5,156 nucleotides of DNA, taken from positions 1 to 5,156 of the forward strand of contig CALPNL020000142.1 in the NCBI GenBank assembly GCA_943324925.2, read 5' to 3'. This document shows, piece after piece, positions 1 to 5,156 of this stretch (its first letter is position 1; each line of letters starts with the position of its first letter). Below the pieces are notes generated by a model. The model was given only the letters and a program-made list of their open reading frames with translations, searched no databases and was not told where the DNA came from. This DNA is from Chitinophaga pinensis. GTDB taxonomy: Bacteria; Bacteroidota; Bacteroidia; Flavobacteriales; Flavobacteriaceae. A program made the translations under genes and the position numbers.

Positions 1-2
1 CA

Positions 3-1661
3 TTCCCAAGTATATTAGCTGTAAATTATTCTGGGTCTTCAGGGAATATATATATATATGCGGATAATTCTATTTATTTATACAAATTATCCAGAGTATA
101 TTCAACCACATGGAATGGAACTTCTTGGTCTAACGGACAGCCTACTTCCTCTGTTGACGCTATAATTGACGGAGATTACTCCACAACGGCTAATGGTGTT
201 TTTACAGCAAAAACTTTAACGGTCAATGCTTCTAAATCATTTACTATTAATAGCGGTAACACGATTACGGTTGCAGGTGCAATTACCGATAATGGTAATT
301 TAGTAGTTCAAAACAATGCCAACTTAATTCAAACCAATTCTACCCCAGTAACTAATACCGGGAGTATAGTTGTCAATAGAAACAGCTCCAACATCCAATT
401 GTATGATTATACCTTATGGAGTTCACCAGTGGCCGGACAAAAATTAAAAGCGTTTTCACCAGACACTCTCGATGCTCGTTTTTATTCTTATAACTCAGGG
501 ACTAATTTATACAATGTGGTTTCTGCACCAGCAACTACCGACTTTGCATCAACAACGGGTTACTTAATTCGGACTCCTAATACTTGGGCTGCCACAACTC
601 CAACCACATTTAATGGGGTATTTACCGGAGTGCCAAATAATGGAGATATTCCATTTACAATGTCTGTAGGGGCATCAGGATTTAGATATAATTTAGTAGG
701 AAACCCTTATCCGTCGCCTATTTCAATTGCTTCTTTTGTAAGTGATAACTCAACTATTACAGGAACTTTATATTTCTGGAGAAAAACCAACGGAACTGGA
801 ACAGCTTATTGTACTTATGCTGGATCTACTTTTACAACCAATGGTAATGCACAAGCGGCGGATCCAAATGGAATTATCCAAACCGGTCAAGGTTTTTTTG
901 TAGAAGCCAATGGATCAGGAACCGCTTTATTGTTTAAAAACTCACAAAGAGTTTCCAACACTGCAGGACAATTTTTTAGATCGAATAATGTTATTGAAAA
1001 TAATAGAATTTGGTTGAATGCTACCAATTCAGCAGGTGCCTTTTCACAAATGGCCGTAGGATATATGACCGATGCTACACAAAATGTAGATTCATTGGAT
1101 GGTAAATACATTAATGATTCCCCATTCGCCTTAACCTCTTTAATTAATTCTGAAGAGTATACCATTCAAGGTCGTGCCTTGCCTTTTTCAACTTCTGATA
1201 GTATTCCTCTAGGATTTAAAACAGATGCGGCAGGAAACTACACTATTGCAATTGATCATGTAGATGGTTTGTTCAGTAATGGTCAAGCAATATACCTTAA
1301 AGACAATTTGCTAAATACAGTTACTAATTTAGGAGTAGGAAGTTATTCATTTGCATCTGCAGCAGGAACCTTTAATTCTAGATTTGAATTGGTGTTCCAA
1401 CGAGTATTAGGAATTAGCAATCCAGAATTTACAAGCAATAACATAGTTGCTTTTAATGACCACGGCGACATCAGTATCAATTCAGGAAGTACTGTAATGG
1501 AGCAAGTTCGAGTTTATGATTTACAAGGACGTTTGTTAGTAGAGAAAAAACAAATCAATGCCACTGAAACTAGAGTCAATACAACTGCGGTAAACCAAGT
1601 GTTGCTTCTAGAAATTACCGCAACTACCGGTTCTAGAGTAATCAAAAAAATAATTCAGTAA
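3..1661 (+). CDS. Large secreted/surface protein with C-terminal T9SS sorting domain (5' end missing)
   Basis: The frame is open from base 3 to the TAA at 1659-1661, giving 552 visible residues with no start codon in view; an in-frame TTG at 399 is internal, because typical family sequence continues upstream of it. Visible residues 34-132 are a beta-rich, Asn/Thr/Ser-rich stretch starting near TTWNGTSWSNG, a motif I know from many flavobacterial surface proteins. Residues 133-330 carry LWSSPVAGQ and GNPYPSPI (233-240), a module that often precedes T9SS tails. Residues 335-470 include RIWLN, IPLGFK and YTIAIDHVDGLF (413-424). The end has VYDLQGRLL (504-512) and the basic tail VIKKIIQ. This arrangement resembles the ChiA-like 'type C' T9SS sorting signal more than type A; that subtype is recalled from memory. 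No catalytic domain is visible, so the function (adhesin, enzyme or other) lies in the missing N-terminal part. Probably co-transcribed with the small gene 19 bp downstream. Confidence 0.88.
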   Translation, partial: FPSILAVNYSGSSGNIYIYADNSIYLYKLSRVYSTTWNGTSWSNGQPTSSVDAIIDGDYSTTANGVFTAKTLTVNASKSFTINSGNTITVAGAITDNGNLVVQNNANLIQTNSTPVTNTGSIVVNRNSSNIQLYDYTLWSSPVAGQKLKAFSPDTLDARFYSYNSGTNLYNVVSAPATTDFASTTGYLIRTPNTWAATTPTTFNGVFTGVPNNGDIPFTMSVGASGFRYNLVGNPYPSPISIASFVSDNSTITGTLYFWRKTNGTGTAYCTYAGSTFTTNGNAQAADPNGIIQTGQGFFVEANGSGTALLFKNSQRVSNTAGQFFRSNNVIENNRIWLNATNSAGAFSQMAVGYMTDATQNVDSLDGKYINDSPFALTSLINSEEYTIQGRALPFSTSDSIPLGFKTDAAGNYTIAIDHVDGLFSNGQAIYLKDNLLNTVTNLGVGSYSFASAAGTFNSRFELVFQRVLGISNPEFTSNNIVAFNDHGDISINSGSTVMEQVRVYDLQGRLLVEKKQINATETRVNTTAVNQVLLLEITATTGSRVIKKIIQ

Positions 1662-1680
1662 CGAGATAAAATAAGAAACC

Positions 1681-1893
1681 ATGAAAAAAAGTTTATTGAA
1701 ATTTATCGTATATAATTTATTTATTTTATCAAGCTGGAGTGCTCTTGCGCAGTTACCCGGAAGCGAAGATTCATCAGGAACAGGAAATCTTGAAGGAACT
1801 GATGCGGCACCCATCGGTGATTTTATTATTCCGATGATTTTGCTAGGAATTGTATTGAGCTTCTTCTTGCTTAAAAAGAAAAAAACAGCTTAA
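1681..1893 (+). CDS. Small signal-peptide protein with one C-terminal membrane helix, function unknown
   Basis: This 70-residue protein has three parts. Residues 1-23 are a signal peptide (MKKSLLKF, a hydrophobic core, then SALA before Gln24, a typical cleavage point). Residues 24-46 are a short acidic Gly/Ser linker ending in DAAPIGD. Residues 48-64 are a hydrophobic helix (FIIPMILLGIVLSFFLL), followed by KKKK and the C-terminus. The expected mature form is about 47 residues with the linker in the periplasm and the Lys cluster in the cytoplasm. The gene starts at the first ATG, 19 bp after the stop of the T9SS-tail gene and on the same strand, so the two are likely one operon ending at the hairpin at 1911-1937. 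No clear Shine-Dalgarno site precedes it, which is normal in Bacteroidota. Similar tiny 'API + helix + Lys' proteins are common in flavobacteria to my knowledge, but I know of no assigned function. The clear signal peptide and the spacing argue that it is a real gene. Confidence 0.8.
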   Translation: MKKSLLKFIVYNLFILSSWSALAQLPGSEDSSGTGNLEGTDAAPIGDFIIPMILLGIVLSFFLLKKKKTA

Positions 1894-1910
1894 AAAATTT
1901 TTTTACAAAT

Positions 1911-1937
1911 AAAAACCACGCTAGAGCGTGGTTTTTT
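1911..1937. terminator. Bidirectional rho-independent terminator
   Basis: An 11-bp perfect stem (AAAAACCACGC pairing with GCGTGGTTTTT) encloses the 4-base loop TAGA. The GC-rich core CCACGC/GCGTGG is followed by a T run on the plus strand and, read from the other side, also by a T run. It lies 17 bp after the small membrane-protein gene and 24 bp beyond the stop codon of the convergent lacI-family gene, so it can end both transcripts. Confidence 0.9.
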
Positions 1938-1961
1938 CTTATTTATAATAATAAATAATCG

Positions 1962-2990
1962 TTATTTTGATTTTCTGGAAGATGATTTTCTAATCAATAA
2001 TTCTGTTGTTAAAACTACTTTCTTTTCAATTTTTATACTACCCTGATTTTTCATTTGTTCTAATAGTACTTTTGCAGCCATTTTTCCCATTTCTTTAGGA
2101 CATTGATCAATGGTTGAAATTGAAAGCTCCATAAATTTTGTAAAAGGCTCATTACCAAAACCGACTACGCAAAAATCTTCTGGAATTCTAATTCCTTGAG
2201 CGGTCAGTTCTTGAATTGCGCCCAGTGCAGCAAAATCACTTGAGGAGAAAATAGCATCAGGTGGATTTTTTAATCCTAGAAATTTCTTCACTGCCATACT
2301 CCCTGATTCTAGGCTACTTTTGGTTTGAAATACATAGTCTTCTTCAAAATGCAATCCGTTATCGATAACGGCTTGTTGGTAACCTTTGAAACGGTTTTGA
2401 AAAATCTCCAAGGTTTTATCACCGGAAATGTGCGCAATTTTTTTACAACCTTCATCTATTAAGTGTTGCGTAGCTGAGTAGGCTACATCGTAATCGTTAA
2501 TAGTAACCGAGCTCACACCCTCAATATTTTTCTTTCTATCGAAGAAAATTAATGGGACATTTTTGTCAACCACTCTTTTAATTACTCGATCATTTTCGGA
2601 GCTTACATTGGATACCGACATCAAAATCCCGTCGACTTGTGCATTTAAAAGCGTATTGATGTTCTCAATTTCTCTTTTTTCGTCTTCATGAGTTTGACAA
2701 ATAATTACATTGTATTGATGTGGATATAATTCTTCTTCTATTCCTCGAATTACTGATGCGAAAAAGTTACTATCGATACGAGGAACAATTACACCGATAT
2801 TATTACTTTTTCCACTTCGTAAAGCAAGAGCTAATTTATTTTGTTTATAATTCATTTTAGCAGCCGTCTCTGCCACTAGTTGACAGGTTGCTTTGCTAAT
2901 TTTAGGATTATTATTTAGTGCTCTAGAAACAGTGGCAGCAGAAATATTTAATGCCTTAGCAATATCGTATATGGTTGGCTTTTCACTCAT
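1962..2990 (-). CDS. LacI/GalR-family transcriptional regulator, likely controls the pectin genes
   Basis: The protein has 342 residues, the usual length of the family. Residues 6-25 are the helix-turn-helix (IYDIAKALNISAATVSRALN), with the signature TVSRALN in the recognition helix. Residues 52-60 (KLALALRSG) are the hinge helix whose Leu residues in this family insert at the central CpG of the operator. The sugar-binding core follows: IGVIVPRIDSNFFASVIRGIEEE (from 65), VPLIFFDRK (145-153), RFKGYQQAV (200-208), DAIFSSSDFAALGA (245-258), GIRIPEDFCVVGFGNEP (266-282) and ISTIDQCPKEMG (291-302). The gene is intact and divergent from the pectate lyase gene, 299 bp away. Dyads with a central CG lie at both pectin promoters, so it is the natural candidate to bind them, with a pectin breakdown product as probable inducer; target and ligand are inferred. 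I found no good TAnnTTTG promoter for it, so its own control is unclear. Confidence 0.95.
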   Translation of the reverse strand: MSEKPTIYDIAKALNISAATVSRALNNNPKISKATCQLVAETAAKMNYKQNKLALALRSGKSNNIGVIVPRIDSNFFASVIRGIEEELYPHQYNVIICQTHEDEKREIENINTLLNAQVDGILMSVSNVSSENDRVIKRVVDKNVPLIFFDRKKNIEGVSSVTINDYDVAYSATQHLIDEGCKKIAHISGDKTLEIFQNRFKGYQQAVIDNGLHFEEDYVFQTKSSLESGSMAVKKFLGLKNPPDAIFSSSDFAALGAIQELTAQGIRIPEDFCVVGFGNEPFTKFMELSISTIDQCPKEMGKMAAKVLLEQMKNQGSIKIEKKVVLTTELLIRKSSSRKSK

Positions 2991-3069
2991 TGTGAAATAC
3001 TTATTTTTATTTAGATGGTAAAAGTACTATTTTTTTTCAAATTATCTAAAGATAAATTTCAGCAAAACT

Positions 3070-3108
3070 TCACTACAAATAGTGATTTTATAATGCCCTT
3101 TGGCACAT
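3070..3108. promoter_or_regulatory. Two adjacent dyads in the lacI/pectate lyase intergenic region
   Basis: The 299-bp gap 2991-3289 holds no gene. Besides the pectate lyase promoter it contains TCACTA-CAAA-TAGTGA (3070-3085, perfect 6-bp arms) and, centred 22 bp further right, TGCC-CTTT-GGCA (3094-3105), whose arms extend to AAT/ATT with one bulged C. They lie about 80-115 bp upstream of the regulator gene and about 85-125 bp upstream of the lyase promoter's -33 region. They could bind a second regulator or form hairpins in the lacI leader. No family consensus is recognised. Confidence 0.35.
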
Positions 3109-3193
3109 TTATTAATAGGATGATTCAAATTATTTTATTGAATTATTGTACTCAATATTTTTTTTACCAAATAATTATATTTTAAAATAATAT

Positions 3194-3222
3194 TTGATAA
3201 ATCAATTATTTTTATATTTTTG
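3194..3222 (+). promoter_or_regulatory. Bacteroidota-type promoter of the pectate lyase gene
   Basis: A TTG at 3194-3196 (within TATTTG) is followed after 18 bp by TATTTTTG at 3215-3222, matching the TTG / TAnnTTTG promoter known for Flavobacterium and Bacteroides. Transcription should start near 3229, giving a leader of about 60 bases. The last two bases of the -7 box overlap the operator-like dyad. Confidence 0.7.
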
Positions 3223-3234
3223 TAATCGATTGCA
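3221..3234. promoter_or_regulatory. Putative LacI-family operator 1 (pectate lyase promoter)
   Basis: TGTAATCGATTGCA is a 14-bp dyad with one mismatched pair and a central CG. It fits the LacI/GalR operator pattern TGTAAnCGnTTACA, and 13 of 14 bases are identical to the perfect copy before the GH28 gene. It covers the end of the -7 box and the likely start of transcription, where a bound repressor would block initiation. The start codon lies 55 bp downstream. Confidence 0.75.
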
Positions 3235-3289
3235 TTATAAATAAATGGATAATATTTGTTTTAATAATCATTAGAAAAGTTACTTTTAA

Positions 3290-4636
3290 ATGAAAAATTT
3301 AATTACACTTATTGTATTGTTATTTTTGTTTAACCCTGTTTGTGGACAAAACTATTACATGACTCAACCTCAAGGCTATGGAGCTGCTGCTACAGGTGGA
3401 GGTAACGTCACTCCAATAACCGTAACTAATTATACAGATTTCAAAAACGCTTTGAATTCGACTTCTGCTGCCAATTCTGTAATATTAGTTTCAGGGACTA
3501 TTGATTGCTTATACACTAGTGTTACCTTAAACAATAAAACTATAATTGGATTGCCAGGTGCGCGGCTAAGGAACAATCAAATTACTTTAACCAACTTTGT
3601 TACGTCTGCACAAAATTCGGGAATTTTAAATATTAAATCTGGCTCCAATAATGTGATCATAAGAAATTTAATATTTGAGGGTCCAGGTGCTTTTGATGTT
3701 GATGGAAGAGATAATTTAACGGCAGATGGTTGCACTAATTTATGGGTTGATCATTGTGAATTTCAGGATGGAATGGACGGTAACTTTGACAATAAAGGAC
3801 TTTCAGATAATATTACTATTTCGTGGTGTAAATTCACCTATTTAAAACCTGCTATCCCAGGAGGCTCTGGAGGTTCTAACGATCACCGGTTTTCAAATTT
3901 GATAGGTTCATCCGGTACTGACTTTCCTACTGATGGAAATTATAGTATTACTTTTCAGAATTGCTATTGGGCTAATGGTTGTAAGGAAAGGATGCCAAGA
4001 GGAAGAAATACCCAAATTCATATGTTAAATTGTTATTATAATACCAATGTTACGGGATCATTAGCAATTGGTCTTGGAGGTGGAGCTAATAATTCAACCT
4101 GTTATGTTGAGAATACCAATTTTTCAAATATTTCAAGTGTTTATAGAAATTACAATACTACAGATGGAGGGACGGTGAGTATACAATTTTCAGGGTGCCT
4201 AAATGGGGCCGCTAATGTTGGTACTGTTGCTGCACCTAACTATACCTACACTGTTATCCCTGTAAATGATGTGGCCACTTATATTCCAAATATTGCTTGT
4301 GGAGCTGGTGCTACTTTGAACGTTTCGGCCGCTGGAGTTCTTTCTACAAATTGTCCAAATGTTATGGGATTGAACGAATTGGATCCAACTAGTAAAATTG
4401 TTCATTACCCGACTTTTATTGAAAATGAAATGAAAATCGATTTTCCTCCTACAATTTCTGGACAAGTCAAAATTTCAATAGTTTCTTTATCTGGACAAAT
4501 TGTATTTTCTAATAAATTAGAAGTGTCTTCACTACAAGAAACTGCCTTGAATTTAACTGATCTAATGAGTGGAATGTATCTTGTAAGATTACAATTCAAT
4601 CAATATATAAGCAATTGGAAAATTATTAAAAAATAA
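3290..4636 (+). CDS. Secreted pectate lyase, polysaccharide lyase family 1, with T9SS tail
   Basis: The 448-residue protein begins with a signal peptide (1-19, MKNLITLIVLLFLFNPVCG, cleavage before Gln20). Residues 25-340 form a family-1 parallel beta-helix lyase, which cleaves polygalacturonate by beta-elimination with calcium. Visible family marks are WVDHCEF (152-158), the acidic cluster D160, D163 and D167 that matches calcium ligands, SDNITISWCKF (172-182), GGSGGSNDHRF (191-201) and RMPRGR (234-239), which fits the RxPxxR motif holding the catalytic Arg. Residues 360-448 are a type A T9SS tail (HYPTFIENEMKI, VSLSGQIV, LMSGMYLVRL, WKIIKK), so the enzyme should be released or attached outside the outer membrane. 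The ATG at 3290 directly precedes the signal peptide; there is no clear Shine-Dalgarno site. The gene has its own promoter and operator and precedes a GH28 gene on the same strand. Pectin lyase activity is the main alternative. All key motifs seem intact. Confidence 0.95.
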   Translation: MKNLITLIVLLFLFNPVCGQNYYMTQPQGYGAAATGGGNVTPITVTNYTDFKNALNSTSAANSVILVSGTIDCLYTSVTLNNKTIIGLPGARLRNNQITLTNFVTSAQNSGILNIKSGSNNVIIRNLIFEGPGAFDVDGRDNLTADGCTNLWVDHCEFQDGMDGNFDNKGLSDNITISWCKFTYLKPAIPGGSGGSNDHRFSNLIGSSGTDFPTDGNYSITFQNCYWANGCKERMPRGRNTQIHMLNCYYNTNVTGSLAIGLGGGANNSTCYVENTNFSNISSVYRNYNTTDGGTVSIQFSGCLNGAANVGTVAAPNYTYTVIPVNDVATYIPNIACGAGATLNVSAAGVLSTNCPNVMGLNELDPTSKIVHYPTFIENEMKIDFPPTISGQVKISIVSLSGQIVFSNKLEVSSLQETALNLTDLMSGMYLVRLQFNQYISNWKIIKK

Positions 4637-4758
4637 TATCTAATTTATTTATTCTTCAATTTTACAAAGGAATTATTTTTTATACTATTTTTATAAAAAA
4701 TATTATTCGCAATAATAGCCCTGTTTATTTTTATTTTTAACTTTTTCAGATGTTTTAT

Positions 4759-4789
4759 TTGGTAATATTATAATAATTGTATATGTTTG
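4759..4789 (+). promoter_or_regulatory. Bacteroidota-type promoter of the GH28 gene
   Basis: TTG at 4759-4761 and TATGTTTG at 4782-4789 are separated by 20 bp and match the TTG / TAnnTTTG pattern. The expected transcript start is near 4796, inside the operator-like dyad, leaving a leader of about 58 bases. The 218-bp gap 4637-4854 otherwise shows only AT-rich sequence and a weak hairpin. A separate promoter means the GH28 gene need not rely on read-through from the lyase gene. Confidence 0.7.
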
Positions 4790-4803
4790 TGTAATCGATT
4801 ACA
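4790..4803. promoter_or_regulatory. Putative LacI-family operator 2 (GH28 promoter), perfect palindrome
   Basis: TGTAATCGATTACA is a perfect 14-bp palindrome with a central CG and fits the LacI/GalR operator pattern. It begins at the base after the -7 box and ends 51 bp before the start codon, nearly the same layout as at the pectate lyase gene. The flanks are also alike (TTT before, CATT at the right end). Confidence 0.8.
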
Positions 4804-4854
4804 TTGTTTTCAAAACCAAATTTAATTCGGATTTAAAAGGAAATAGATATCATT

Positions 4855-5156
4855 ATGATTAAAAAAGTTTTTATTAGAGTTCCTGGTTTTAGTATTCTCC
4901 TAGTTTTATTTTTGTTTTCTTGCGCTTCAAGTAAACAAAAATCGAATGGTACTTCCGATGTTGCCTGGTCTGCTGCGTTAAAAAATATACAACTAATTAA
5001 AGAACCAGTATTTCAAAATAAGGTATTTGACATTACTAATTATGGAGCTAAAGGTGATGGTATTTTTAATAATACAGAAGTTTTTAAAAATGCAATTCTA
5101 CTTTGTTCTCAAAATGGTGGTGGTGTAGTTTTGGTGCCCAAGGGAAAATTCTTTAC
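4855..5156 (+). CDS. Glycoside hydrolase family 28 (polygalacturonase type) lipoprotein, 3' end missing
   Basis: The frame opens with ATG at 4855 and continues for 100 codons to the window edge, so only the N-terminus is seen. Residues 1-22 are a lipoprotein signal (MIKKVFIRV, hydrophobic core ILLVLFLF) with LFSC at 20-23, making Cys23 the lipidated residue. Residues 51-100 match the start of GH28 enzymes: PVFQNKVFDITNYGAKGDG (51-69), then NNTEVFKNAI with a Cys at 84, and GGGVVLVPKGKFF (88-100). GH28 enzymes hydrolyse alpha-1,4 links of polygalacturonan or rhamnogalacturonan; the catalytic Asp residues lie beyond the window, so substrate and exo/endo mode cannot be judged. The residues after Cys23 (ASSKQKS) lack the acidic stretch linked to surface export of flavobacterial lipoproteins, which hints at a periplasm-facing enzyme. 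AAGGA at 4837-4841 is at most a weak, rather distant ribosome site. It has its own promoter and operator. Confidence 0.88.
   Translation, partial: MIKKVFIRVPGFSILLVLFLFSCASSKQKSNGTSDVAWSAALKNIQLIKEPVFQNKVFDITNYGAKGDGIFNNTEVFKNAILLCSQNGGGVVLVPKGKFF

Noticed and set aside
887..1165. Minus-strand open frame of 92 codons
   Set aside because: Lies wholly inside the T9SS-tail gene, has no recognisable domain and no promoter; it is a shadow frame.
399..1661. A 420-residue gene starting at TTG 399
   Set aside because: The same frame is open back to base 3 and encodes typical family sequence (TTWNGTSWSNG and following), so the TTG is internal and the gene is 5'-truncated by the window.
1608..1814. 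Minus-strand open frame of 68 codons
   Set aside because: Antisense to the end of the large gene and the small membrane-protein gene; composition and lack of motifs indicate a shadow.
2101..2112. CATTGATCAATG palindrome in the lacI-family gene
   Set aside because: A 12-bp palindrome is expected about once by chance in a window this long, and it lacks the central CG of the operators.
2991..3180. A TAnnTTTG promoter for the lacI-family gene on the minus strand
   Set aside because: Five CAAA sites on the plus strand were checked and none has TA at the required spacing; CAAATTA near 3038 is one base short.
4199..4599. Two overlapping minus-strand open frames (4199-4465 and 4405-4599)
   Set aside because: Both are antisense to the pectate lyase gene and its clearly coding T9SS tail, with no family features.
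4701..4717. Hairpin TATTATT-CGC-AATAATA after the pectate lyase gene as a terminator
   Set aside because: The stem is purely A-T and is not followed at once by a T run (GCCCTG comes next), so it is too weak to call.

Overview
The window looks like chromosomal DNA of a Flavobacterium-type member of the Bacteroidota. The DNA is AT-rich, Shine-Dalgarno sites are absent or weak, promoters have the Bacteroidota form (TTG, about 18-20 bp, TAnnTTTG), and two large secreted proteins end in C-terminal domains typical of the type IX secretion system (T9SS). This assignment rests on sequence character and protein families, not on a database match.

Positions 1-1937 hold the 3' end of a large cell-surface or secreted protein gene. 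Its reading frame is already open at the left edge, so its true start lies outside the window. A 70-codon gene follows 19 bp downstream and encodes a signal peptide plus one C-terminal membrane helix. A strong hairpin that can work in both directions closes this unit and also serves the convergent regulator gene.

Positions 1962-5156 form a small pectin-utilisation locus. A LacI/GalR-family regulator is encoded on the minus strand. Divergent from it are a secreted family-1 pectate lyase with a T9SS tail and, further right, the first 100 codons of a family-28 glycoside hydrolase (polygalacturonase type) that begins with a lipoprotein signal and runs off the window.

The most informative signal is regulatory. 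The same 14-bp dyad, TGTAATCGATTACA (one mismatch in the first copy), sits right after the -7 box of both pectin genes, at almost the same distance from each start codon. Its form (TGTAA-n-CG-n-TTACA) is the classic LacI/GalR operator pattern, so the neighbouring LacI protein is the obvious candidate to control both genes. The suggested logic is that the secreted lyase cuts pectin outside the cell, the cell-anchored GH28 trims the fragments, and a breakdown product releases the regulator. The genes are of known families; the new material is the specific operator, its placement, some unexplained dyads and the small membrane protein beside the T9SS gene.
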